Below are positions 27,519-36,101 of a stretch of DNA of 64,000 bases, one piece after another. This DNA comes from CAYWMD01 sp964458575. GTDB taxonomy: Bacteria; Verrucomicrobiota; Verrucomicrobiia; Limisphaerales; JADLHS01. Within the stretch, counting starts at the first letter, position 1; the number at the start of each line of letters is the position of its first letter. The stretch spans positions 1 through 64,000 of the forward strand of contig CAYWMD010000026.1 of NCBI GenBank assembly GCA_964458575.1. Reading direction: 5' to 3'. The notes below the pieces were generated by a model. That model did no database searches and was not told the DNA's origin. It worked only from the letters and a program-made list of their open reading frames with translations. A program made the translations under genes and the position numbers.

Positions 27519-28838
27519 GTGAAACGCATGTTCCGATTGATTTCCGTCTCGGGCCTTTGCCTCCTGTTCTGTCTTCAGGCTCAAGCCGTCACCAATTTTT
27601 TCTTCACCGGCTCGCAAACCGCGACGGTCGTGAGTTCAAACGCCAATGTCGTCACCTTTCAGAGCGGTGATTACCAGTTCACGTATTCCGTGGACGGGTA
27701 TTGGGCGCCGTGCAGCGGCTGCACCTCGACCGGACGATTCTTCAGCGTGTTTTGGCCGACGGGCGTGCAGGCCCAGGCCATTACCGCCGGAACCTTGGTC
27801 GGCAAGGGCGCAAACATCACCATCACGCGCACGGACGGAAAGTTGTTCGACCTCTGGACCTTCACCGGAAAACTGCTCGCCAATACATCGCCCCCGGGAG
27901 GCGCGTTCGAGATCATGCCGCTCCTCGACGGCGAGGATGCCCTCAATGATCCTTTGATGTTCGATTGCAGCGGGTCGGCGGGACTGAGCTTCCCGCATTC
28001 GCCCCGGTTGGCCGGTTACGACACCTACAAGATTCATCTGTGGGTGGACTGGGCGCTGACGGCGTTGACCTTGATTGACACGAACCCGGCCGCACCGCCT
28101 CCCAGTTTCACGATCAACACCAGCGTTTCGCCCGTCGGTGCAGGGACGACCGGCGGCGGCGGAGTTTACAGCAACGGCGCGAGCGTAACGGTCACAGCGA
28201 CGGCGAACAGCGGCTTTGTGTTTGTGGACTGGACGGAAGGCGGAGCGCCCGTGAGCGCATCCCCGAGCTACAACTTCACCGCCACGGCGAGCCGTTCGCT
28301 CGTGGCAAACTTCGTGACGAATTCCGCGCCGCTGGCGTTTGGCAGCGACTTCTTCCAACTCGCCGGCCAGCCACTGGCCATCAACATCGCGGATTTGATG
28401 TGGAATGATTACGATCCCGACGGCGATCCCATCACGTTCGTCGGAGTTGGCGCGACAACCAATGGCCTCCCGCTTTCGACCAACGCGACCCAAATCCTCG
28501 TTCCCGCCAATGCCGCCGCTGACGCGTTCAGTTACACCATCGCCGACAGTTACGGTGCGACCGCCACGGGGATGGCGACGATTTCCATCATCACGAACGT
28601 CACGAGTCAGGCGATGTGGCTCGATGCCAACGTGCCGGGAACAGTAAGCGCACTCTTCGCCGGCGTGCCGTGGTATTTCTACGAGTGCCAGCGCGCGACG
28701 AATGCCGGGTTCGCCGGTACGCTGCAAACCTGGCCGGTGCAAGCGTGGGCGGACGGCTCGATTTACGTCTGGGACGATTTTGCCGACCTCACAAACCAGC
28801 CGCCGCAGGCGTTTTACCGGCTGCGTTATTCGCCGTAA
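27519..28838 (+). CDS. Secreted protein with InlB-B and cadherin-like domains
   Basis: 439 aa, signal peptide 'LISVSGLCLLFCLQAQA' near residues 7-23. Residues about 24-190 form an unassigned beta-rich domain with a CSGC pair. Then an InlB-B-type repeat (FTINTSVSPVGAGTT ... NSGFVFVDWTEGGA) and a cadherin/Ig-like module (LMWNDYDPDGDPITFVGVG ... DAFSYTIADSYGATATG). The final ~75 residues end QAFYRLRYSP, the tail domain shared with three other exported proteins. It starts at GTG 27519 or ATG 27528. The multihaem cytochrome gene follows after 30 bases on the same strand, so the two are probably one transcript and may work together at the cell surface. Confidence 0.8.
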   Translation: MKRMFRLISVSGLCLLFCLQAQAVTNFFFTGSQTATVVSSNANVVTFQSGDYQFTYSVDGYWAPCSGCTSTGRFFSVFWPTGVQAQAITAGTLVGKGANITITRTDGKLFDLWTFTGKLLANTSPPGGAFEIMPLLDGEDALNDPLMFDCSGSAGLSFPHSPRLAGYDTYKIHLWVDWALTALTLIDTNPAAPPPSFTINTSVSPVGAGTTGGGGVYSNGASVTVTATANSGFVFVDWTEGGAPVSASPSYNFTATASRSLVANFVTNSAPLAFGSDFFQLAGQPLAINIADLMWNDYDPDGDPITFVGVGATTNGLPLSTNATQILVPANAAADAFSYTIADSYGATATGMATISIITNVTSQAMWLDANVPGTVSALFAGVPWYFYECQRATNAGFAGTLQTWPVQAWADGSIYVWDDFADLTNQPPQAFYRLRYSP

Positions 28839-28868
28839 CCAAAAACAACCTCAAGCCTCAAACATCTT

Positions 28869-31322
28869 ATGAACAAGGAATCATCCCGCATCTTGACTGC
28901 CAGCATCCTGTTGCTGGGCGTGTTGCTCTCTCGCGGCACAGCGCACGCTGCCAACAATCAAGTTCTCGGCTGGAACAACCTCGGCATGCATTGCATGGAC
29001 TCCGATTACTCCGTGTTCAGCATCCTGCCGCCGTATAACACGATCAACGCGCAACTCATCGTCAGCGGCAAGTTGGTGACCAATGGCAGTGGTTACACCA
29101 TCACTTATCAGTCCGTGGCCGACCCGGACGGCTCGATCAATAAAACCTCCGCCGGCAAGGGCAACTGGCTGCGATACACGCCGTTGCTCTACGGCGCGGT
29201 AGCGGCGGATCAGGGGTTGCCATTTCCCGGACCGGATTCGTTCTGGATGCCGGGCACGAACAACACGCCGCAAGGGATGTTGTTCGATGCCGGCCCTGAC
29301 TGGTTTTACGCCTACGGCATTCCCATCACACCCTACGATGACGCGGGAAAAAGGAATCCGTACCCAATGATGCGAATCATCGCGCGCAACGGTGGCGGCA
29401 CGGCCATCGCGACCAACGACATCGTGCTGCCAGTCTCCGACGAAATGGATTGCCGCGCGTGCCACGCTTCGGGGACGCAAGCGGCGGCGCAACCGGCAGC
29501 GGGCTGGGTTTGGAGCGACAACCCGGAACGCGATTTTCGGTTGAACATCCTGCGGCTGCACGACGAAAAGAATTTCGCCGGGCATCATGATGTTTATGTC
29601 ACCGCCCTGGCCTCGAATAAATTCAATCCCCAAGGTTTGTATCGCGGCGTGGTGGCCGACGGCCAACCGGTCTTGTGCGCCGTGTGTCACGCGTCCGAGG
29701 CGCTGGCGACGCACAGCTTCAGCAACATCCCGCCGCTCACTGCGTCGGTTCACATGAAACACGCGACCGTGGTTGATCCCGATCTCAACCTGACGCTTGA
29801 TCACTCCGATCATCGCGCCGCGTGCTACCGTTGCCATCCCGGTTCGGCTACGAAATGTCTGCGCGGCGCGATGGGTGGCGCGATTGCCGCGGACGGCACG
29901 ATGGCGATGCAATGTCAGAGCTGCCACGGCAACATGAGCCAGGTCGGCAGGGCGAATCGCACCGGCTGGCTGGAGGAGCCGAATTGCCAGCAATGCCACA
30001 CCGGCACGGCGACGAGCAACAACGGACAGATTCGCTACAACACCTGTTTCACCGATACAAACTGGACTCCGCGCGTGGCGGTAAATCAAACGTTCGCCAC
30101 CAAGTCGAACACTCCCGCGCCTAACATTTCGCTCTATCGCTTCTCCACTGGCCACGGCGGTCTGCAATGTTCCGCCTGCCACGGCTCGACCCACGCTGAG
30201 TTTCCCGCCACGCACAAGAACGACAACGTGCGCAACGAAAAAATCCAGGGCCACGCCGGGGTGATGGTGGAATGCACAGCCTGTCACGTGACCATGAGCG
30301 CGAGTAGTTCCACCTACAACAATGGCCCGCACGGCATGCATCCCATCGGGCCGAATTGGGTCAGGGACCACCATGATGTCATCGACGAAAATGAGACCGA
30401 CCAGTGTCGCACGTGTCATGGACTGGATTACCGTGGCACGCCCCTGTCACGCATCCAAAGCACCAACATCATCACCGTGAACCGCGACGGGACGATCATC
30501 AACTTTCCGACGTTCAAGGGCGCCGAAGTTGGCTGTTACAACTGCCACAACGGCCCGACGCACAGCAGCGCTAACACGGACGCAAACCCAACGGTCGTCA
30601 ACATCACGAACAACACGCTGAATAACGTATCGCTTTCCTTCGCGTTGCCGGTCGGCGGTGTGGGGGCAATGGCACGCGTGATTTCGCAACCCGCCCACGG
30701 CTCGGTCGGTTTGAGCAACAACTTGGCGACATATTTTCCCGAAGCCGGATTTGTCGGCACCGACACGTTCACGTTCGCTGCGTGGAATGGCTCCAAGAAT
30801 TCAACGCTTGCGACCGGGACGGTTGCCGTGGCGCAAGGGCCGTTTGACCTGACCGCAAGGCCGCTTGTTCCGACCAATTATCCGGCAATGTGGGCAGCTC
30901 CGTTTGGCATTTGGCCTTCGCTCAGCAACATCGTCGGCCCAGTCACGTTTGATTGGGATTTCGGTGACGCGTCGCCGCACAGCACCAATCAATTCACCAC
31001 GCACGCCTACGCCAACGCTGGCAATTACGCGTGGTCGGTGGTTTCGCGGCTCGTGACGAACGGCATTACCGTCCAAAGCGCGACCAATTCGGGCATTATC
31101 GCAATCGGGGCTTTTGAGACGGTGGCAGCGGCGCATTCCGGTGGCTCCGTTGTGCTGTCGTGGCCTCAATTTCCCGGCGACGCTTTGCTCGAAGAATCTC
31201 CTTCTATGGGCGCGGACGCAAACTGGACCGTATGCACGAACGTCGTCGCGACTGGTGGCGGCAAGGTTTCTGTCACCGTACGCAGCACAGAGATGCAGTT
31301 TTACCGTCTGCGGAAGCTTTAA
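28869..31322 (+). CDS. Secreted nine-haem c-type cytochrome with Ig/PKD modules
   Basis: 817 aa, signal peptide 'ILTASILLLGVLLSRGTAHA'. Nine CXXCH haem-binding motifs, at about residues 195 (CRACH), 270 (CAVCH), 319 (CYRCH), 348 (CQSCH), 373 (CQQCH), 434 (CSACH), 469 (CTACH), 513 (CRTCH) and 556 (CYNCH). They are followed by a cadherin-like module (TDTFTFAAWNG), a PKD module (FDWDFGDASPHSTNQFTTHAY) and the shared C-terminal domain ending MQFYRLRKL. Haem would be attached outside the cytoplasmic membrane. The domain mix suggests a cell-surface electron-transfer protein tethered or displayed by its tail, but redox partner and acceptor are unknown. The N-terminal ~190 residues (NNQVLGWNNLGMHCMDSDYSVF) carry no haem and may be a separate domain. 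Confidence 0.92.
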   Translation: MNKESSRILTASILLLGVLLSRGTAHAANNQVLGWNNLGMHCMDSDYSVFSILPPYNTINAQLIVSGKLVTNGSGYTITYQSVADPDGSINKTSAGKGNWLRYTPLLYGAVAADQGLPFPGPDSFWMPGTNNTPQGMLFDAGPDWFYAYGIPITPYDDAGKRNPYPMMRIIARNGGGTAIATNDIVLPVSDEMDCRACHASGTQAAAQPAAGWVWSDNPERDFRLNILRLHDEKNFAGHHDVYVTALASNKFNPQGLYRGVVADGQPVLCAVCHASEALATHSFSNIPPLTASVHMKHATVVDPDLNLTLDHSDHRAACYRCHPGSATKCLRGAMGGAIAADGTMAMQCQSCHGNMSQVGRANRTGWLEEPNCQQCHTGTATSNNGQIRYNTCFTDTNWTPRVAVNQTFATKSNTPAPNISLYRFSTGHGGLQCSACHGSTHAEFPATHKNDNVRNEKIQGHAGVMVECTACHVTMSASSSTYNNGPHGMHPIGPNWVRDHHDVIDENETDQCRTCHGLDYRGTPLSRIQSTNIITVNRDGTIINFPTFKGAEVGCYNCHNGPTHSSANTDANPTVVNITNNTLNNVSLSFALPVGGVGAMARVISQPAHGSVGLSNNLATYFPEAGFVGTDTFTFAAWNGSKNSTLATGTVAVAQGPFDLTARPLVPTNYPAMWAAPFGIWPSLSNIVGPVTFDWDFGDASPHSTNQFTTHAYANAGNYAWSVVSRLVTNGITVQSATNSGIIAIGAFETVAAAHSGGSVVLSWPQFPGDALLEESPSMGADANWTVCTNVVATGGGKVSVTVRSTEMQFYRLRKL

Positions 31323-31661
31323 TGGGTGGTTTTTTCCGAGAAAGGCGGATTTTTCCGCATCTCCAGGCCCGGACGTAACCACTACAACGCGTCCTTTCGA
31401 GCATTTGCCGGCCAAAAACCGATCAACCTTCCCCGTAAAATTGCCCGAAGTGCCCCACTGCCAACAAGCTCGAACACCGGCCCGGTCAAAAAACGCTTGC
31501 ATTTGGCGGGAAACCAGTCATTCTCGACCCGTCTGATAGATAGCTTGTCGCTTCCACGGCATGGTAAATCGCAAGTGAACTTGGTTCAGTGATGATTTGA
31601 AACCCGGCAGTCGGGAACAGTCTGGAGAAAACAAGGTAAATCTAGGACAGCAGAAGATCAC
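31323..31661. other. 339-bp gap upstream of the RNA-binding protein gene
   Basis: No convincing gene. Short open frames here have no signal, domain or ribosome-binding site. The length would suit a long 5' leader for the RRM gene, as is common for cold-responsive genes, but I cannot identify a promoter or stable RNA fold by eye. Confidence 0.45.
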
Positions 31662-31994
31662 ATGAGCACAAAACTGTTTGTGGGAAACCTTTCCTACAAC
31701 ACCACAGAAAACGACCTTCAGGACGCGTTTGCTGCCCACGGCAGCGTCGTGGAGGCTATCCTGATGATGGACCGCATGAGCGGCCGCTCGCGCGGCTTCG
31801 GGTTCGTCACCATGGCATCCCCTGACGAGGCACAGAAAGCCATTGAGGCCATGAACGGTGCCCAGTTGGATGGTCGCCCCTTGACAGTCAACGTCGCACG
31901 TCCGCGGGAAGATCGTCCGCCGGGCGGTGGTCGCCGTGAATACCGCGGCGGTGGCGGCGGTGGCGGCGGTGGCGGCGGTCGCGGTCAGTATTGA
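31662..31994 (+). CDS. RRM-type glycine-rich RNA-binding protein
   Basis: 110 aa. One RNA-recognition motif with RNP2 'LFVGNLSYN' at residues 4-12 and RNP1 'RSRGFGFVTM' near residue 45. A Gly-rich tail (YRGGGGG... GRGQY) follows, the layout of bacterial and cyanobacterial Rbp proteins and plant GRPs. It binds single-stranded RNA, often during cold adaptation. It stands alone: a 339-base leader before it and a strong hairpin terminator just after it, so it is a single-gene transcript. The 11-Gly run is a possible slippage site. Confidence 0.95.
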   Translation: MSTKLFVGNLSYNTTENDLQDAFAAHGSVVEAILMMDRMSGRSRGFGFVTMASPDEAQKAIEAMNGAQLDGRPLTVNVARPREDRPPGGGRREYRGGGGGGGGGGGRGQY

Positions 31995-32016
31995 GTCACC
32001 AAGACATTTTTTGCGT

Positions 32017-32054
32017 GGCGGGGTCCGGGCAACCGAACCCCGCCTCTATTTTTT
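32017..32054 (+). terminator. Rho-independent terminator after the RRM gene
   Basis: Stem GGCGGGGT (32017-32024) pairs with ACCCCGCC (32037-32044), loop of 12 bases, then CTCTATTTTTT. It lies 23 bases after the RRM stop codon. Confidence 0.85.
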
Positions 32055-32209
32055 AGCCGGTTCGGCGCGGTCGGATACGGCTCGCTTGATCGCTCGCCGT
32101 CGAGGAGTTCGATTCTGCCCTGCCGCCGGCTCGCTGGCTGAATTAACGGCTTGAACAAATCCCGCTCACGTTTACCCTGCCGGCACCTTAACGTAGAACG
32201 ACTGATCAC

Positions 32210-33196
32210 ATGAATTCCGGAAAAATCGTGGTATGCGGCGCAGGTGGTTTCATCGGCGGACATCTCATCGCCGACCTTTTGCGGCAGGGGCATCGGGATC
32301 TTCGCGCGGTGGACATCAAGCCGTTCGACGAATGGTATCAGCGGTTTCCGGAGGTGGAGAACCTCCAGTTGGATTTGCAGGGCAAGGAGGCGTGCGAACA
32401 GGCGACCCGCGGGGCCGAGCAGGTTTACAACCATGCGGCGGACATGGGCGGCATGGGTTTCATCGAGAACAACCGTTGCCTGTGCATGTTGTCCGTGCTG
32501 ATCAACACGCATCTGTTGATGGCGGCAAAAAAGTTCGGCGTGAAAAAGTATTTCTACGCCTCGTCGGCCTGCGTGTACAACGCTGACAAGCAGCGCGACC
32601 CCAACGTCACCGCGCTCAAGGAAGCCGACGCTTATCCCGCAATGCCCGAGGACGGCTACGGCTGGGAAAAGCTGTTCAGCGAGCGCATGTGCCGGCATTT
32701 CCGCGAAGACTTTGGCCTCTGGACCCGCGTGGCCCGCTATCACAACGTTTACGGCCCGCACGGCACTTGGGACGGCGGGCGCGAGAAGGCGCCGGCGGCG
32801 ATTTGCCGCAAGGTCATCCAGGCGAAGCTGTCCGGTAAACTGGAAATCGAAATCTGGGGCGACGGTCACCAGACCCGCAGCTTCATGTACATTGACGATT
32901 GTTTGAAGGGCACGCAGACGCTCATGCACAGCAACGTCATCGAGCCTTTGAACATCGGCAGCAACGAGCTGGTGAGCATCAATCAACTCGTGGACATCGT
33001 TGAAGGCATTGCCGGCGTGAAACTCCAGCGCCGTTACGATTTGAACGCGCCCAAAGGAGTGGCCGGTCGCAATAGCGACAATACGCTCATCGAAAAATAT
33101 TTTGGCTGGGAACCGGGCACGCGGCTGAAGGCTGGGCTCGAAAAGACCTACGCCTGGATTTTCGACGAAATCAAGCGCAACGCCCGGAGCCGTTAA
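32210..33196 (+). CDS. NAD-dependent epimerase, GDP-mannose 3,5-epimerase type
   Basis: 328 aa short-chain dehydrogenase/epimerase. Rossmann motif 'VCGAGGFIGGHL' at residues 7-18. Catalytic features match plant GDP-mannose 3,5-epimerase as I remember it: 'AADMGGMGFIE', 'YASSACVYN' (catalytic Cys after SSA), Y-G-W-E-K, 'GTWDGGREKAPAAICRK' (catalytic Lys), 'GDGHQTRSFMYIDD' and 'GVAGRNSDNTLI'. It interconverts GDP-D-mannose and GDP-L-galactose/L-gulose in the cytoplasm, feeding polysaccharide or antibiotic sugars; in plants it feeds vitamin C. The specific 'GGREKAPAA' and 'GRNSDN' blocks make a general epimerase less likely. No sugar-nucleotide neighbours, so the acceptor pathway is unknown. Confidence 0.88.
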   Translation: MNSGKIVVCGAGGFIGGHLIADLLRQGHRDLRAVDIKPFDEWYQRFPEVENLQLDLQGKEACEQATRGAEQVYNHAADMGGMGFIENNRCLCMLSVLINTHLLMAAKKFGVKKYFYASSACVYNADKQRDPNVTALKEADAYPAMPEDGYGWEKLFSERMCRHFREDFGLWTRVARYHNVYGPHGTWDGGREKAPAAICRKVIQAKLSGKLEIEIWGDGHQTRSFMYIDDCLKGTQTLMHSNVIEPLNIGSNELVSINQLVDIVEGIAGVKLQRRYDLNAPKGVAGRNSDNTLIEKYFGWEPGTRLKAGLEKTYAWIFDEIKRNARSR

Positions 33197-33420
33197 ACGG
33201 CGATTCATTCAAGAAATGCCCGGTTTGGGATGTTCGATTGGGACTTTCACCTGAAGGTTTGATCGGGCGATCCGGTTTTGGCGGTTCGAGTGGTGCAGAA
33301 GCGACCGCGAAAAATAGAATGAATGTTTGCTCGATTTCGATGTCCAACGGTCATTAATCTGGAAACTGCCCTGGGCGGAAAGGTGCCATTGGAGACGTAA
33401 GGGGCAGCGGCAGTGAAAGC

Positions 33421-34902
33421 GTGCGTATGCAAGAGCGAACTGAACACCAAAAGTTGAATCAGTTGTTGACGGGCGTGCGGCGGCAACTGTTTTTCAAGTC
33501 ACTTCAATCCCATCTCATCCTGGCGGCGGTGGTGGTTGTACCGGTGGCCGCCTTGCTGGTCGCGGCCAGTCAGCGCTGGTATCACGCCAAAGGAATCCTG
33601 CCAATCGTTCTGTGCGCCACAGGTGTCGTCATCGCCTTTGCCGTGATCAAGGCCTGGCTGGGGCTGGGCGAAAAAGTATCCTCTGCGCTGGCGCTGGACG
33701 ATCGGGCACATCTCAAAGACCGCATCAGCAGTGCCTACGAATTCTCGGCCCAAGGCGAGTTGGATGAAGCCACGCAAGTCCAGGTGCGCGACGCGATTCG
33801 TCACGCGGAATCGGTTGATCTCAAACAGGTTTTCCAGTTCCGATGGCCGAAGTTTGCCCGATGGCTTCCCGTGGCCGCCATTTTGCTGGTGTTCAGCTTT
33901 CTCGTCCCGCCGATTTCCGCTCCGGCCTTGACCAAAACCGACCCGCTCAAGCGCGCGCAACTTGAACAACTGAAGGACTTGCAGCAGGAACTCAAGGAGC
34001 AGGAACAACAGGACCCGGAAGTGCAGGAAGTTCTCAAGCAGTTGGAACGGATTCACAAACAGTTCGAACAGGGCGAAATCTCCGAACGCGAAGTCATGCT
34101 GCAACTCGGACGGCTCGACGAAAACCTGCGGCAAAAGGCGATGCAAATGGGCGTCGAGAATCTTGAAGCCGAGATGAACACCATCGTGCCGCACCTCGCC
34201 AGCGCCGCCGCCACGATGGAAGCCGCCGCCGCGCTCAAGGAAAACAAAATGGAAAAGGCGGCGGAAGAATTGAAGAAACTCGCGGACAAGGTCAAACAGA
34301 ACAAGCTCGACCCGAAAGAACAACGGGAACTGGCGGTGAAGTTCGGCGTCGTTTCATCGAAACTGGGCGGCAAGAAAGACGGATCGTTCGGCGGCGATTT
34401 TGGCCAGGCCTCCGAGGCGCTGGAAAAATCGGATTCCAAGGCGTTTGAATCAGCGTGCAAATCCATGTGCAACAAGCTTGGGTTGTTGAAAAAATGCCAG
34501 GGCATGAAGGCGTGCAGCAACAAGCTGGGCCTGTGCAAGTCCTGCCTCGGCCAGTGCGACTCGAAGGAACTCGGGTTCAAGCTTGGAGCGAAGACCCAGA
34601 GCAAAGGCAAAGGCGGTTTGAAGGCGGGCACGGCGGCTTCCGGCGACCCGTTCGGCGACCCGAATCGTCTCGCGGACAGTTACAAGAAAATGCTCCGGGT
34701 TTCCGGCGAGGCCGGCGCCGGCCCGGTGGAATCTGAAACCGAACAAACCGAAGGGCAGATGTCCGAAAGCCAGGTAAATTTGAAGCAGGTTCACGCGAGT
34801 TACGCATCGGCGGCGGAGGAGGTCATCGAGAAGGAAGACATTCCCCTCAGCCACCGTTATCACGTGAAAAGGTATTTCCAATCCATCCGGCCGCCGGAAT
34901 AG
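33421..34902 (+). CDS. Coiled-coil membrane protein with Cys cluster, first gene of a MoxR/Bat operon
   Basis: 493 aa from GTG 33421 (ATG 33427 is possible). Three hydrophobic helices in the first ~165 residues (LILAAVVVVPVAALLVAA, IVLCATGVVIAFAVIKAWLGL, WLPVAAILLVFSFLVPP). Then long amphipathic coiled-coil helices rich in Gln/Glu (residues about 180-330). A compact cluster of seven Cys lies at about 345-380 with spacings x3, x8, x5, x6, x2, x3. A low-complexity tail follows. I do not recognise the family. Proteins of this shape sit in front of MoxR in other Verrucomicrobia and Planctomycetes as I recall. It lies 41 bases before the MoxR gene on the same strand, so a structural or adaptor role for the ATPase complex is plausible. 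Confidence 0.75.
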   Translation: MRMQERTEHQKLNQLLTGVRRQLFFKSLQSHLILAAVVVVPVAALLVAASQRWYHAKGILPIVLCATGVVIAFAVIKAWLGLGEKVSSALALDDRAHLKDRISSAYEFSAQGELDEATQVQVRDAIRHAESVDLKQVFQFRWPKFARWLPVAAILLVFSFLVPPISAPALTKTDPLKRAQLEQLKDLQQELKEQEQQDPEVQEVLKQLERIHKQFEQGEISEREVMLQLGRLDENLRQKAMQMGVENLEAEMNTIVPHLASAAATMEAAAALKENKMEKAAEELKKLADKVKQNKLDPKEQRELAVKFGVVSSKLGGKKDGSFGGDFGQASEALEKSDSKAFESACKSMCNKLGLLKKCQGMKACSNKLGLCKSCLGQCDSKELGFKLGAKTQSKGKGGLKAGTAASGDPFGDPNRLADSYKKMLRVSGEAGAGPVESETEQTEGQMSESQVNLKQVHASYASAAEEVIEKEDIPLSHRYHVKRYFQSIRPPE

Positions 34903-34943
34903 CGCGAAACTAATTCGCGCCAGCCTTGTTAAATTAATCAGGT

Positions 34944-35969
34944 ATGACCACTGCCACTGCCACCCCCGCGCCGAGTGCGTCCACATTCGAGCGTGACGCC
35001 GCCCAATTCGTCGAGGCGTTTCGTAAAATCCACAAGGAAATCTCCACCGTCATCGTCGGCCACGACCGGTTGATCGAGGACGTGCTCACTGGACTGTTCG
35101 CCGGTGGCCACGTGCTGCTCGAAGGCGTGCCCGGCATCGGCAAGACCATGCTCGTGAGCACGCTCGCCAGCTCGGTGGACTGCCAGTTCTCGCGCATTCA
35201 ATTCACGCCCGACCTCATGCCCTCGGACATCATCGGCACGCGCGTTGTTGTCGAGGATGTCGCGGGGAAAAAATCCTTTGCGTTCCAAAAAGGTCCGGTG
35301 TTCACGCAAACGCTGCTCGCCGATGAAATCAACCGCGCCACGCCGAAAACGCAATCCGCATTGCTCGAAGCCATGCAGGAAAAAACGGTGACCGTTGCCG
35401 GCGAACGCCACGCGCTCAAGCCGCCGTTTTTCGTGCTGGCCACGCAAAACCCGCTCGAAATGGAAGGCACGTATCCGTTGCCCGAAGCGCAACTCGACCG
35501 GTTTCTGTTCAAGCTCATGGTTGGATTTCCGCCGCTGGAAGACTTGATCGAAGTCTCGCGCCGCACGACCAAACGCGAGATGAACCGCGCCAAACCCGTT
35601 CTCCACGCGGACGAAGTGGTTCGCTTGGCGGGGACGGTGCGCGACGTGCCGATTGCCGCGCATGTTGAGAAATATGCCGCGCGCCTGCTGCTCGCGTCGC
35701 ATCCGAACAGCGCGCAAGCTACGCCGATGGTCAACCAATTCGTGAAGTACGGCGGCAGCCCGCGCGGGATGCAGGCGATGGTGCTCGGCGGCAAGGTCCG
35801 CGCGCTGCTCGATGGCCGCTACAACGTTTCCGTGGAGGATGTTCAGCAGGTCGCCAAGCCCGCGCTGCGGCACCGCATCATTTTGAACTTCGAAGGCGAA
35901 GCCGAGGAAGTGAAGACGGACGCGATCATGCAGGAGATCATCGAAAAAACAACGGTGGAAGCAGAATGA
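34944..35969 (+). CDS. MoxR-family AAA+ ATPase
   Basis: 341 aa. Walker A 'LEGVPGIGKTML' at about residues 58-69, Walker B 'LLADEINRATPKTQSALLEAMQE' at about 121-143, sensor region 'FFVLATQNPLEMEGTYPLPEAQLDRFLFKL', and a lid helix with 'GGSPRGMQAM'. MoxR ATPases are cytoplasmic chaperone-like machines that, with VWA-domain partners, insert metals or mature protein complexes. The following genes (DUF58, BatA-like, VWA) are the standard partners, so the Bat-type operon assignment is firm. A palindromic repeat begins right after its stop codon. Confidence 0.95.
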   Translation: MTTATATPAPSASTFERDAAQFVEAFRKIHKEISTVIVGHDRLIEDVLTGLFAGGHVLLEGVPGIGKTMLVSTLASSVDCQFSRIQFTPDLMPSDIIGTRVVVEDVAGKKSFAFQKGPVFTQTLLADEINRATPKTQSALLEAMQEKTVTVAGERHALKPPFFVLATQNPLEMEGTYPLPEAQLDRFLFKLMVGFPPLEDLIEVSRRTTKREMNRAKPVLHADEVVRLAGTVRDVPIAAHVEKYAARLLLASHPNSAQATPMVNQFVKYGGSPRGMQAMVLGGKVRALLDGRYNVSVEDVQQVAKPALRHRIILNFEGEAEEVKTDAIMQEIIEKTTVEAE

Positions 35970-35970
35970 A

Positions 35971-36092
35971 GCACCAAGCACTCAGCGCCATACTGCGGAG
36001 AAATTCCAAGCTCCAATCATCAAATTTGCGCAGACAACGTTACGCGCTTGGAAATTGGAGCTTCTCTGGAGCTTGGCGCTTGGTGCCTGGTG
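35971..36092. repeat. Palindromic 'AAGCTCCAA / TTGGAGCTT' repeat between moxR-like and DUF58 genes
   Basis: AGCACCAAGCACTC and AATTCCAAGCTCCAA (36002-36016) on the left face TTGGAAATTGGAGCTT (36048-36063), GGAGCTTGG and CGCTTGGTGCCTGG on the right. It fills nearly all of the intergenic gap. The longer frame of the DUF58 gene runs into it (MEIGASLELGAWCLV), an artefact. Confidence 0.7.
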
Positions 36093-36101
36093 TTTGATCC
36101 C

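Noticed and set aside
31323..31661. Small genes in the gap before the RRM gene
   Set aside because: Several short frames exist but none has a domain, signal or ribosome-binding site.
32070..32150. Possible tRNA from a GTTCGATTC-like T-arm
   Set aside because: No matching T-stem, acceptor stem or anticodon arm could be drawn around it.
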